Shown here piece by piece: positions 7,978 through 15,794 of a stretch of 54,447 nt of DNA. A program made the position numbers and the translations under genes. This DNA comes from Pacificispira sp002696645 (lineage in GTDB: Bacteria > Pseudomonadota > Alphaproteobacteria > UBA8366 > Aestuariispiraceae). The notes beneath the pieces are model-generated. The model was given only the letters and a program-made list of their open reading frames with translations, did not search any database and had not been told where the DNA came from. The first letter of the stretch is position 1; every line of letters begins with the position of its first letter. The DNA is taken from contig NZ_JBLZHU010000014.1 in assembly GCF_048892425.1 (NCBI RefSeq), forward strand, positions 1 through 54,447, written 5' to 3'.

Positions 7978-8970
7978 ATGTTTCGCGTCCCACAAAATTT
8001 TGAGTTCTACTTTCCAAATACGTTCGAGAAGACACCACTTCTTAACTCGGCTATTGTCCTGGCCGCAACACCGATAGTATTCGCAATATACTCAAGTAAT
8101 TTCCTTGCTCCGCACAATGCAATGGTAGCTTTAGCATTTTTTCCACTTTTGTTTGCAATAGGATCTCTTTCTTCTGTGTATTTTATGAGCAGGCACTTTC
8201 TCTTCCAGTGGAGCATTCGTAAATCTGGTATTTCTAGAGAAAAATGGACCGTTGATCAAAATGGCAATGGTATTGCCTTGGAGAGTTTATCAAAAAATAA
8301 ACAGATTGTTTACCTAATAGTAAATGGTTGGTTACATAAGCATGAACGAAATAAAATTAGGATACTAAAAACTAAGAAGAATTTTGGTATTCCCACGATG
8401 GTAATATTAACGGACAAATCCGCGACTTCATTACGAACAATTGAAATAAGATGTGATGATCTCGCCTTAGAAACTGCGCTATATTCTTGGATTTGTATTT
8501 ACAAGCGTACTGGTGAACGCCATTCCGAATCTACAGTAAATGCCCGTAATGCAGAGGCGGTCAATCAAATCGAAAACTCTGATAGGGTCGATACAAAACA
8601 CGATACCATTGCATCCCAAAACAAAGAGCAAGAGACGGAGAATACGAGTAAATTAGATTATCCATTCTCAGGTGTAAATTTAACCACAGAAGAGCGTAGA
8701 ATTCTAGACATGCTCTCACAGAACGGCGCAATACGTGTAAATAAAGGCGAAAAGAACAATGCTGTTGACCATATTAGAAATAAAACAGCATTAATGAAAG
8801 TAATGGAAAAATTAAAAGAAAATGGTGAGATTGAGAAGTGCATAAATCACTATACTATAATTCTTTTTAACACATACTATAAAGGATTTAGTTCTTCTGC
8901 CATCCGATCGCATGTTGAAACGGCAAAAAAAATGCTCGAAGAAAAAGCTTTACCTAAAGATGGAAAATGA
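7978..8970 (+). CDS. AT-rich membrane protein of unknown function
   Basis: Not recognised. The 330-residue protein begins after a clear GGAGG site. It has two hydrophobic segments near residues 23-40 and 47-67, so the N-terminus is probably membrane-bound. A polar, Asn/Lys/Glu-rich linker (about 170-220) follows. The C-terminal part (LTTEERRILDMLSQNGAIRV to EKLKENGEIEKC) looks like a short helical, possibly winged-helix fold. Codon use is markedly AT-rich compared with every neighbour, a sign of recent transfer from a low-GC source. It stands alone between the integrase cassette and IS5 scraps. A defence or anti-phage membrane effector is possible but unproven. Confidence 0.65.
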   Translation: MFRVPQNFEFYFPNTFEKTPLLNSAIVLAATPIVFAIYSSNFLAPHNAMVALAFFPLLFAIGSLSSVYFMSRHFLFQWSIRKSGISREKWTVDQNGNGIALESLSKNKQIVYLIVNGWLHKHERNKIRILKTKKNFGIPTMVILTDKSATSLRTIEIRCDDLALETALYSWICIYKRTGERHSESTVNARNAEAVNQIENSDRVDTKHDTIASQNKEQETENTSKLDYPFSGVNLTTEERRILDMLSQNGAIRVNKGEKNNAVDHIRNKTALMKVMEKLKENGEIEKCINHYTIILFNTYYKGFSSSAIRSHVETAKKMLEEKALPKDGK

Positions 8971-9146
8971 GGGTTTATGTATGAAAAGCTGTAATTCAAA
9001 TTACTCCTACTGCTCCAAGCTGGACATCCGCATTAACCCAACAATTTTGCTAAATGGATCATGCGATCTTCAGCCTGACGGCTTGAAGTATCAGTTTTTG
9101 AGTTCCAACGCTTAGGTTTTGGTGTCGGTCGGGTTAGGATCTGCGA

Positions 9147-9324
9147 TCAGGGGCAGACTGATCCTGCAATTCGTCGGCATTCATGGAAGATCAGTCGATC
9201 CATATTGTAGGTGAGATTTGCCGAGGTCAGTATCACGTCGGCCCGCTTGATCTTGATGGTTCGAATGAACAAGCTATAGCGGTTCTTCTGGTGTGCAAAA
9301 ACATGGTCGATGCTGGCGCGGATC
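9147..9324 (-). pseudogene. IS5-family transposase, C-terminal scrap
   Basis: Read leftward from about 9324 to a stop at 9147, the frame gives IRASIDHVFAHQKNRYSLF, then a segment containing IKIKRADVILTSANLTYNMDR and ending near FHECRR. This matches the last ~50 residues of IS5-type DDE transposases, including the RASIEHVFAHQK block. All upstream domains are missing. It is inverted relative to the next scrap, so the original element was broken and rearranged. Confidence 0.7.
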
Positions 9325-9361
9325 GAGGGCTTTTGGCGTTCGCACGAGCGGTGGCTTCAGC

Positions 9362-9491
9362 ATCGGATTGCCCGCAGGTTATGACGGCGATATCCAGATG
9401 ACCGACAGCACCTCAGTGCGCATCCATCAACATGCCGCCAACTCAAAAAAGTAACCTGGATCGCTGTATCGGCCACTCGCGTGGCGGCCTA
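9362..9491 (+). pseudogene. IS5-family transposase, internal scrap
   Basis: Rightward frames give IQMTDSTSVRIHQHAANSKK and, after a frameshift, DRCIGHSRGGLTTK. These are the DDE-core blocks DSTSVRVHQH and CMGRSRGGLTTK(I)H of IS5-type transposases. The frame break and the absence of both ends show a dead relic. It may derive from the same element as the oppositely oriented scrap at 9147-9324. Confidence 0.7.
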
Positions 9492-9799
9492 ACGACCAAA
9501 GTTTCACAAAGCAGTTCGAAATCGGTAGTCCACTCTCACCCATCAAGTAAAGTACTATTCGCCTCCATTCCCTGACTTAGGTATGGCCTAGGTTAACTGT
9601 CAGTATATATTGTTGTATTCACACCTTTACCAAAGAAAAATTTTTAATTTCATATCAATAAAATTCAATTTTGTCGTATAATTCTAATTTTATATTTGAT
9701 ATTTTGCGAATAATTCTAATTTTATATTGAATTATTCGGTAGTTTTGATTGTTAGCATTTGATATTGCGTAAAGTCTCTCAACAGAAGGGACTTCCGCT
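9492..9799. other. Gene-free AT-rich tract with direct repeats
   Basis: No gene is visible. The second half is very AT-rich. An 18-base direct repeat, TAATTCTAATTTTATATT, occurs at 9679-9696 and 9711-9728 (period 32). Related AATTCAATTTT sequence lies just upstream. Such phased repeats can be operator, partition or origin iterons. The tract is the leader of the HTH gene at 9800. Confidence 0.6.
9679..9728 (+). repeat. Two 18-bp direct repeats, 32-bp period
   Basis: Identical 18-base copies separated by 14 bases, about three helical turns apart, 70 bases before the start of the HTH gene. Spacing by whole helical turns suggests protein binding on one face of DNA. Confidence 0.75.
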
Positions 9800-10009
9800 A
9801 TGAATGAGAATGTTCAAATGGGTGTTTTATATACGCCTTCTGAAGTGTCCAAGATAATTGGAATATCAAAATCAACTCTCGCCAATTGGCGCGTTACCAG
9901 AAGTGATGGCCCTCCTTTTATTCGAGTAGGTGGCCGAGCCATTCGCTACTCCGCCAACGACTTGCTTGAATGGCTCGAAAAGCAAAGACGTACATCCACG
10001 GCGGGCTAG
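9800..10009 (+). CDS. AlpA/MerR-like helix-turn-helix protein
   Basis: A 69-residue DNA-binding protein with a helix-turn-helix of the excisionase/AlpA type: LYTPSEVSKIIGISKSTLAN, then WRVTRSDGPPFIRVGGRAI with the wing, then YSANDLLEWLEKQ. Such proteins act as recombination directionality factors or as local regulators at the start of mobile-element operons. It starts the rightward module, four bases ahead of the MobC-like gene. The AT-rich direct repeats just upstream could be its own operator. An excision role with the integrase at 6092 is possible but the two are 2.5 kb apart and separated by IS debris. Confidence 0.85.
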   Translation: MNENVQMGVLYTPSEVSKIIGISKSTLANWRVTRSDGPPFIRVGGRAIRYSANDLLEWLEKQRRTSTAG

Positions 10010-10013
10010 CGGC

Positions 10014-10457
10014 ATGGCCCGCAATCCAACAAGTTTTCGGCTGTCCTCGGACGCACTAGCTGCGCTGGAATTGCTTTGTATTGAGCAAGGCTGCTCCCGC
10101 ACAGAAGTTATAGAATGGATGCTTTTGGGCCAAAGCAGCTCAAAGCAACGCCGCTCATCTGGGAAATTGCAGTCACGGCAGAATGCCAGGCACCATTCAA
10201 TGGCCGATACTATTGTCCTTACTCGGGCGGCTCACTCTCTTGTCGTATCTGGCAAAGCCGACGAAGAGAACAGCGAGCTTGCCCGAACGCTACTGATCCA
10301 CGCGGCCACACTCATCAAACGTCATAACCGTGCACGAACGGGCGGTGGGTCAATCGCTTCCGTGCTGGATCCCCATGTGCTGCCACCACCGAACACCCCA
10401 CACCCGCGCCTTGTCGCGACCATCATAGAAAGGATCAACAATCATGATCACCCGTGA
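10014..10457 (+). CDS. MobC-like accessory protein (ribbon-helix-helix type)
   Basis: The 147-residue product starts with MARNPTSFRLSSDALAALEL, then LLCIEQGCSRTEVIEWMLLG, which fits a ribbon-helix-helix DNA-binding domain (short strand plus two helices), followed by a basic linker and a helical C-terminal half. The last 14 bases overlap the relaxase-like gene. This order (small DNA-binding protein overlapping a relaxase) is that of mobC-type relaxosome genes, where the small protein helps open oriT and represses the operon. I chose the ATG at 10014, four bases after the HTH stop. The fold is inferred by eye; no close family is named. Confidence 0.6.
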   Translation: MARNPTSFRLSSDALAALELLCIEQGCSRTEVIEWMLLGQSSSKQRRSSGKLQSRQNARHHSMADTIVLTRAAHSLVVSGKADEENSELARTLLIHAATLIKRHNRARTGGGSIASVLDPHVLPPPNTPHPRLVATIIERINNHDHP

Positions 10458-11085
10458 AACACGCGGGCGGACCGCCGCCAATGTATTGCGCTATGTGCTC
10501 CGTACAGGAGCCCATGACGATCAGGACGATACCAAAGTCACGGACATCTATCTGCTGAACAGTGGATTATCGGTACTGGGGCCCATGAAAGCCTCTGAGG
10601 CCATGCAGATCGTATCGGAAATATCGAAGACTCGCGACGACCTGAAGCACACGGTCCTGCACCTCACCTTCTCTCCCTCCCGAGCGGAGGAAGGCCGGTA
10701 TCTGGAAGATACAAAGGATACCCTGATTCAGTCGTTCTTCGCTGCGACGGATGCGCTTGGCGTAACGGATAGAGTGACCCTTCTGGCCTTCCATCAACCA
10801 AACATTCCGGCTGCAGCAAGTACCCCATCGGTCCATCTCCATGCCGTTATCGCCCTTCCCTCTCCTGAAACAGGGCGAAGCGTTTCCATGCACCGCATTC
10901 GGGAGCGGCTTAACGAAGCCTGTCCGTTCGAGATGGAGATTGAAGTCGCCTCGGACAATGAGGTCAAAAAGGAAGAGGTCAAGAGTGAGGCGCCTCCGCC
11001 GCCCGTTGTCCCCTTCGAACCCCCTCGCCCAGTAACACCACCCCGCAAAAAGCGTCGGCGCGTGCGCGATGATTTCGAGATGTGA
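10444..11085 (+). CDS. Small relaxase-like protein (catalytic domain only)
   Basis: Relaxases nick oriT and pilot DNA in mobilisation. The 213-residue protein follows the relaxase/mobilisation-nuclease layout: an N-terminal GRTAANVLRYVLR segment with a candidate Tyr (17), a central DDLKHTVLHLTFSPS strand with His69 and His73, then LGVTDRVTLLAFHQ and the metal motif HLHAVIALPSPETG (His131 and His133). The C-terminal 40 residues are Pro-rich then strongly basic (PPRKKRRRVRDDFEM). It is far shorter than the usual 300-700 residue enzymes and has no primase or helicase domain. It overlaps the MobC-like gene. The His-x-His motif is clear; catalytic competence is inferred. Confidence 0.6.
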   Translation: MITRETRGRTAANVLRYVLRTGAHDDQDDTKVTDIYLLNSGLSVLGPMKASEAMQIVSEISKTRDDLKHTVLHLTFSPSRAEEGRYLEDTKDTLIQSFFAATDALGVTDRVTLLAFHQPNIPAAASTPSVHLHAVIALPSPETGRSVSMHRIRERLNEACPFEMEIEVASDNEVKKEEVKSEAPPPPVVPFEPPRPVTPPRKKRRRVRDDFEM

Positions 11086-11090
11086 GGTGA

Positions 11091-11258
11091 ATGATGCCCC
11101 GGGCCAAAAATGTAGTGCGATACGGTGTAAGTCCCTCTCACAAATCAGGGGACCTTATCGCAGCGGCAACCGCATCATTATGTACAGCGCGAGCCACAGC
11201 GAAAACCGCAGCAACTGGCACATCGATCTGCGCAGCGAATTCCGGGGCGCTGCCATGA
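11091..11258 (+). CDS. Possible 55-residue small protein
   Basis: The frame starts with ATG ATG right after GAGGTGA and ends in a TGA that overlaps the next start (ATGA), the same coupling style as elsewhere in this operon. The peptide is Ala/Thr-rich (LIAAATASLCTARATAKTAA) with a basic N-terminus. An imperfect hairpin, GCGATA...TATCGC, occupies 11117-11161 inside it. The product is unrecognised. It may be a real small gene or only a translational bridge over a structured oriT-like segment. Confidence 0.4.
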   Translation: MMPRAKNVVRYGVSPSHKSGDLIAAATASLCTARATAKTAATGTSICAANSGALP

Positions 11259-11659
11259 AAGAGCCCTTCGAAATCCGATTGAAGCGAGCAGCGGAAGAGC
11301 TTGCCAACCAAAAGCGGGAACAAAGTCTGCGTCAGGGTGTGGGGCCGTTCGTGCGGTTGAACCGCGATCTGCTCCTGACACTCCATGCGGAACTGGGCAC
11401 CTGGTCGAATGTCGCGGAACTGCTTTCGGGCGAAGGCCTGCGATGGAAAACCGGTAGACCAGTGACGGGCAGCCAGTTGCGATCGCTCCTGTCACGGACC
11501 CGAACGCGACTAAACAAAGTAGCTAGCCAACCTAGCGCAGATAACCTTGTTACCGGACCGTTACCGTCGAAACCCTTGATCCAGAACATGCGGCCAAGGA
11601 GCCGGGATAGTCCGCAACAAAAACCGATACGCGGCCTCTCCGATCTCCTCGATACCTGA
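11255..11659 (+). CDS. Small mobilisation-module protein, unknown function
   Basis: A 134-residue basic protein from the ATG at 11255 (coupled to the preceding small frame). The N-terminus is a charged helix (MKEPFEIRLKRAAEELANQK). The middle reads LNRDLLLTLHAELGTWSNVA followed by ELLSGEGLRWKTGRPVTGSQ and LRSLLSRTRTRL; this resembles the small plasmid proteins that combine a helix-turn-helix-like segment with a KTGRP turn, probably DNA-binding. It lies 18 bases before the P-loop ATPase gene. I do not recognise a named family with confidence. Confidence 0.55.
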   Translation: MKEPFEIRLKRAAEELANQKREQSLRQGVGPFVRLNRDLLLTLHAELGTWSNVAELLSGEGLRWKTGRPVTGSQLRSLLSRTRTRLNKVASQPSADNLVTGPLPSKPLIQNMRPRSRDSPQQKPIRGLSDLLDT

Positions 11660-11677
11660 TATATAAAGGAACCCCCC

Positions 11678-12574
11678 ATGAATACGCACGACACATCCTC
11701 ATCGAAAAGACTGTACCGGACCCTTACCTCACCACAATGGGGTGAGAAGATTGATCCTAAATCCTGTTCTGTGATTGTCTGCAACAGGACCGGGGGTCAG
11801 GGGAAGACCCTTATCACTCAGTTGATTGCTCTCGCCTTCGAAGAGGTGGGAATTTCCAAATTTCTTGCCTCCGCAGATTCGTCGACCGCCGACGCGGTAT
11901 CAAAACTTGGCAAGATCCACCGCGGTTCTGTCCTGGAACTCGGCATCGGCGCTGAATTCGATGCGGTACGGTCGGATTCGTCGAAAGTTGTTTCCCACTG
12001 GGACCAACTCGGCAGCATTCTGGCCTCGGGCAATGCACTCGTCGATATCGGTGCGAACCTGGTGGATACAGTCTGGAACTGGGCCCATGCCCGCAATGCC
12101 GGGGAAGTGCTGCGCAGTGCAAAGGCGCCACAGATTGTCCTGGTCGTCCCGGTGCGTGCACAGGCACAGGCTATCGAGGATGCGCTTGCCGTCCTGGAGC
12201 GTTCCATCCGCGAGGATGCCTTCCTTCCGATTGCAGCCCGTATTCTTGTCCTGAACGAAGCCAGCGGCGGTTTCGAGCGATATGGCAGCAGTGGTGATTT
12301 CGAGCGACTGAGCGCAATGAAGCACAATGCAGGTCTGAAGATCGTCCGCCTGCCACAGTGCCGCAGCGAGATATGGCCCTCTCTGGAACGCAATTACACA
12401 CCCCTGCGCTCCATCATCCCAATGACCACTCAGGATGTGGCGCAGGAGTTTCATCTCGACATGTTCGCGGCCAGCGGGGCGCGGGCGGATCTGCTGCAAT
12501 GGATCTCGCACGCCATCGAAAGCTTCCGTGTTGCCGGATTGATCCCCCTTGAGCAGGGAGGCGGTGATGAATAG
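11678..12574 (+). CDS. ParA/MinD-like P-loop ATPase
   Basis: A 298-residue soluble protein with a deviant Walker A motif, CNRTGGQGKTLITQLIALAF, typical of the ParA/MinD/SIMIBI group, and a likely Walker B near ALVDIGANLVDT. In plasmids and mobile elements such ATPases partition DNA or serve transfer (TraL-like nucleotide-binding proteins). Here it follows relaxase-like genes and overlaps by eight bases a gene for a membrane-anchored protein, so a transfer-linked role or positioning of the relaxosome is as likely as partition. No ParB partner or parS site was recognised nearby. Start supported by AAAGGAACCCCCC before the ATG. Confidence 0.7.
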   Translation: MNTHDTSSSKRLYRTLTSPQWGEKIDPKSCSVIVCNRTGGQGKTLITQLIALAFEEVGISKFLASADSSTADAVSKLGKIHRGSVLELGIGAEFDAVRSDSSKVVSHWDQLGSILASGNALVDIGANLVDTVWNWAHARNAGEVLRSAKAPQIVLVVPVRAQAQAIEDALAVLERSIREDAFLPIAARILVLNEASGGFERYGSSGDFERLSAMKHNAGLKIVRLPQCRSEIWPSLERNYTPLRSIIPMTTQDVAQEFHLDMFAASGARADLLQWISHAIESFRVAGLIPLEQGGGDE

Positions 12575-13439
12575 TCAAATGCCCGTTCCGCTGCGGATGG
12601 CAGCGTCAGAAGCCCAGCAGGAGTTCGTCACGCGTGTCCGGACAAAATCACGACGGCTGTTGGGTCTCCTTGTCGGGAGCTTTGTACTGGGCGCCTGCTC
12701 GCTCGGCGCGGTCATATGGAGTTTACATCCTCCTTCCGATCATCTGGACAATCTCCGTGCGATGAGCGGAAGCGAACGACAGATTCTCAAACGATTGCAG
12801 GCCATTGGGTTGGATCGCTTCGATCTGTCAGAACCGGAACTGGAGGCCCGGCTGGGTCTCTCCAACGAGGCCATGGCATTGACGATGAATCTGGATCGAC
12901 CGGTCGAGGGCACGCAATGGCGCCACTATCTGCCGGAATGGACAGGCCTCAAGGACGAGGCTCTGATCGGCAAGGATGGTGCCATCCAGATATTTGTTCG
13001 TCATATCGCCAACCTACCTGAATCCAAGATCGGTCCGGTTCTTGTCCTGATCAACGACGCCGTCACGGCAGTTGGGAACGCACCAACACTGTTACGCTGG
13101 CTGCTTTCACTGACACCGGAACAGCGCGCCGACCTGGACAAGACGACAATCGAGTATTTGGGCACCCGGGAAGGCCGCGATCTGCTGCAAACGGTGGCGG
13201 CGCTACAGCGGCCGGGGCTCGACCTTGTGCGTGCCGCGACCAGCGCCAATGCCCGAATCCTGACGAACCTTCTGGCGGTCGCTCCAGAGCGTCTGGATAG
13301 TCTTTATCGGATAGAACTGGCCTACAGGGGCAAATACGCCAATCATGGCCCTACCCCGTTCCCCTGCCTCAGTATCGTGCGAACGATCCAGGCAACGAAT
13401 GGTAAAAGTCTGTCGATTTGCCAGGTTGTTCTGTATTGA
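12567..13439 (+). CDS. Membrane-anchored protein of the mobilisation module
   Basis: A 290-residue protein starting at the ATG after GGGAGGCG. It has one membrane helix near residues 30-52 (LLGLLVGSFVLGACSLGAVI) and a large helical remainder (SEPELEARLGLSNEAMAL and similar). Function is not recognised. Near 13340 the last ~30 residues look out of place: another frame there reads GPYPVPLPQYRANDPGNEW and stops at 13407, which looks more natural. A one-base shift may therefore have altered the tail. It is co-translated with the P-loop ATPase, as expected for a partner at the membrane. Confidence 0.6.
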   Translation: MNSQMPVPLRMAASEAQQEFVTRVRTKSRRLLGLLVGSFVLGACSLGAVIWSLHPPSDHLDNLRAMSGSERQILKRLQAIGLDRFDLSEPELEARLGLSNEAMALTMNLDRPVEGTQWRHYLPEWTGLKDEALIGKDGAIQIFVRHIANLPESKIGPVLVLINDAVTAVGNAPTLLRWLLSLTPEQRADLDKTTIEYLGTREGRDLLQTVAALQRPGLDLVRAATSANARILTNLLAVAPERLDSLYRIELAYRGKYANHGPTPFPCLSIVRTIQATNGKSLSICQVVLY

Positions 13440-13599
13440 GGATGGACGTGTCCTTTCCCAATGGCTGCCGACCAGACGTTGGAAAGTATCACATATGACC
13501 ACCATACTTGTCATTGTGGTGCCCGGCTCCTGTTGCGGAGGATCGCAGATGATGATACTAAAGCTTGGCACTTACATTCTATTGCCGAGTTTAAGGAAC

Positions 13600-14214
13600 A
13601 TGACTGAACCGACCCAAGGAACGCTGAAGGATCGCGCGCTGACAATCGCCAGGGAACGCGGCATCGCGCGCGCCCGCGATTTCGATGCAGGGGGCGTTCC
13701 CCGTGCCTATCTGCGGCGACTGCAGGATCAGGGGCTTCTGGTGCGCATGGGGCGCGGTCTCTATCAGCTTGCCGATGCGGAATGGTCCGAGTCTCATAGC
13801 CTTGCGGAAGCCAGCCGAACAGTGCCCCATGGCACCATCTGCCTGCTCTCCGCGCTCAGATTCCACGAACTCACGACCCAACTGCCGCATCAGGTCTGGA
13901 TGCTGATCGGTCACAAGAAATGGGCACCGAAGAACCCGCCTGTATCCCTCCGTATTATGCGCGCCACCGGCGAAGCCCTGACGGCCGGTGTGACGTTTCA
14001 TACAATCGAGCAGGTAGACGTCCCCATCACCAATCCGGCCAAGACGGTTGCAGACTGCTTCAAATACCGCAACCAGATCGGTCTCGATGTCGCTATCGAA
14101 GCGCTGAGAGACTGTATCCGAAACCGCCGCGCCACAATTGACGACCTCTGGCATTTCGCTGCCATCGACCGCGTGCAGAATGTCATACGGCCCTATATCG
14201 AGGCGACCCTGTGA
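13600..14214 (+). CDS. abiEi: AbiEi family antitoxin
   Basis: Antitoxin of a type IV toxin-antitoxin / abortive infection pair; it represses its own operon and blocks the toxin effect without binding it. The 204-residue protein has an N-terminal winged-helix region (ARARDFDAGGVPRAYLRRLQ, then GLLVRMGRGLYQL) and the conserved GTICLLSALRFHELT and NPAKTVADCFKYR blocks of the AbiEi family. TAAGGA precedes the ATG at 13600. The upstream ~190 bases contain the short dyad ACCAC...GTGGT near 13500-13533, a possible autoregulatory site. It overlaps the toxin gene by four bases (GTGA). Confidence 0.92.
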   Translation: MTEPTQGTLKDRALTIARERGIARARDFDAGGVPRAYLRRLQDQGLLVRMGRGLYQLADAEWSESHSLAEASRTVPHGTICLLSALRFHELTTQLPHQVWMLIGHKKWAPKNPPVSLRIMRATGEALTAGVTFHTIEQVDVPITNPAKTVADCFKYRNQIGLDVAIEALRDCIRNRRATIDDLWHFAAIDRVQNVIRPYIEATL

Positions 14215-15131
14215 CCCCGAAGCCACCCCTCAAGAATGTCGGCGCCTCGGTCCGTGCACGACTCACTCACGCTGCCCGTGAGCGCAAGGAAAACGTTCAG
14301 CTTGCGCTGACCCGTTTCGCCATCGAACGACTTCTCTACCGGCTGAGTCTGTCGCCCCACAAAGATCAATTCGTCCTCAAGGGTGCCATGCTGTTCAGTC
14401 TCTGGACACCCACGCCGTATCGAGCGACCGGCGATCTCGATCTTCTGGGATATGGCGATGCGTCGCCGGAGCGGATTGCTGCTAACTTCCGCGCGGTCTG
14501 CGGGATCGACGTCGAGGACGACGGCGTGGTCTTCAAGCCGGAAACCCTGCAGGCCGAGCCGGCCCGGGCTGAAGACGAGTATAGCGGCGTCCGGATCACC
14601 ATGACCGCCGAGATCGCCGGTGCGCGCCTGCCTATCCAGATCGACATCGGATTTGGCGATGCCGTGACCCCGGCAGTGCTGGAAATCAACTATCCCTCGC
14701 TACTCGACATGCCAGCGCCGCGATTACGCGCCTATCCGCCAGAGACGGTCGTAGCCGAGAAGTTCCAGGCGCTGGTCGCACTCGGCATGCTCAACAGCCG
14801 CATGAAGGATTTCTTCGATCTCTGGGCGATCTCGGAGACGTTTGCCTTCGATGGATCGATCCTCGCGGATGCAATCGCAGCGACCTTTGATCGCCGCCAC
14901 ACGACCATCCCTGTGGAGACGCCCGTCGCGCTGACGCCAGCCTTTGCCGAAGACGCCGCGAAGCGGGCACAATGGCAGGGATTTCTTCGCAGAACAGCCC
15001 TTTCCATCGCACCAGGGTCGTTCGTTGAGATGCAGACCAAGGTGTCAGCATTTGTTTTGCCACCCGTCCAGTCACTCGTCGTCGATAAGCCGCTCGAGTG
15101 TAAATGGGTCGTCGGCGGTCCCTGGAAATAG
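14211..15131 (+). CDS. abiEii: AbiEii nucleotidyltransferase toxin
   Basis: Toxin of the AbiE pair; family members add nucleotides to RNA such as tRNA acceptor ends and stop growth, giving phage abortive infection. The 306-residue protein begins at GTG, coupled to the antitoxin. It carries the nucleotidyltransferase block FVLKGAMLFSLWTPTPYRAT followed by GDLDLLGYG, with the catalytic Asp pair, and the later family segment AEKFQALVALGMLNSRMKDF with FDLWAIS. Length is normal and no break is seen. An IS3 scrap begins directly after its stop, so the pair sits between mobile debris and the mobilisation module. Confidence 0.92.
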   Translation: MTPKPPLKNVGASVRARLTHAARERKENVQLALTRFAIERLLYRLSLSPHKDQFVLKGAMLFSLWTPTPYRATGDLDLLGYGDASPERIAANFRAVCGIDVEDDGVVFKPETLQAEPARAEDEYSGVRITMTAEIAGARLPIQIDIGFGDAVTPAVLEINYPSLLDMPAPRLRAYPPETVVAEKFQALVALGMLNSRMKDFFDLWAISETFAFDGSILADAIAATFDRRHTTIPVETPVALTPAFAEDAAKRAQWQGFLRRTALSIAPGSFVEMQTKVSAFVLPPVQSLVVDKPLECKWVVGGPWK

Positions 15132-15306
15132 TGAAAAGGCGCGCCCCTGTGTGAGGGGCGACTGGTCAATGGACTTCGTCTCCGATCAGTTCACGGCCAG
15201 TCGCCGCTTTCGGATTCTGGCCGTCGTCGATGATTGCACGCGCGAGAACCTGGCGCTTGTCGCAGATACTTCGTTGTCAGGGCTGCGTGTAGCTCGTGAG
15301 TTGGAT
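15132..15306 (+). pseudogene. IS3-family transposase (OrfB) scrap
   Basis: The frame reads GDWSMDFVSDQFTASRRFRI, then LAVVDDCTRENLALVADTSL and SGLRVARELD: the start of the DDE integrase core of IS407-like IS3 transposases (first catalytic Asp in WSMDFVSD). Both flanks are missing. Its right edge merges at about 15300 into the 3' end of the leftward DUF302 gene, whose last residues are read from the antisense strand of this scrap. Confidence 0.8.
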
Positions 15307-15765
15307 TGCCTTTTCCGCGATCCGGGAGAATATCGCATCAAGTTCCGATGCGACTTCAGCAAGGCCCTCGCCCCCTTCCGACAGATACGGGGAGAATACA
15401 AATGACGGTGCCTTATAAGACAAGGTCGCCCCGCCGTCCGGATCTTCGGTGACATAGAACCGAATTGGGGCCTCAATCATTGCCGCCTCACTGAGCGGCA
15501 ATATCCGGATCGCAAAATCCACGCGAAAAACGCCCACCACTCGATTACCTGGAAGCTCAACGCCACGTGACGCAGCGGCAGCGGTCGGTCCCGCTTCTGT
15601 CACGAGCCCCATTTTATTGTCCGTCACTGCCTGTTTGAGGTCCGCCAGCAGAAGATCAAAGGGTTTCTGACTGTGCTGGATTACCCAACCTTCGCGCGGC
15701 TGCAAAGCCTGGGCAGAGGACACCATCAGCATCATGAACACGGCGAAAGCGACGATACGATACAT
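15277..15765 (-). CDS. DUF302 domain protein, exported; IS-derived tail
   Basis: A 162-residue protein with signal peptide (cleavage near SSAQA) followed by a DUF302 domain: GWVIQHSQKPFDLLLADLKQ, VELPGNRVVGVFRVDF, IEAPIRFYVTEDPDGG. DUF302 proteins are common beside redox and sulfur genes but their role is unknown. AAGGAG precedes the ATG at 15765. The final ~9 residues (IQLTSYTQP) come from the antisense of the IS3 scrap, so the native end was replaced; the domain itself appears complete. It is followed, in the transcript sense, by nothing else leftward. The DUF3179 gene lies 29 bases upstream and probably shares its promoter. Confidence 0.85.
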   Translation of the reverse strand: MYRIVAFAVFMMLMVSSAQALQPREGWVIQHSQKPFDLLLADLKQAVTDNKMGLVTEAGPTAAAASRGVELPGNRVVGVFRVDFAIRILPLSEAAMIEAPIRFYVTEDPDGGATLSYKAPSFVFSPYLSEGGEGLAEVASELDAIFSRIAEKAIQLTSYTQP

Positions 15766-15794
15766 GAAGAAGGACTCCTTAGGTCAGAGACGGC

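Noticed and set aside
9183..9401. A 72-codon rightward frame in the IS5 debris
   Set aside because: Both strands there carry recognisable transposase pieces in other frames; the open frame is accidental.
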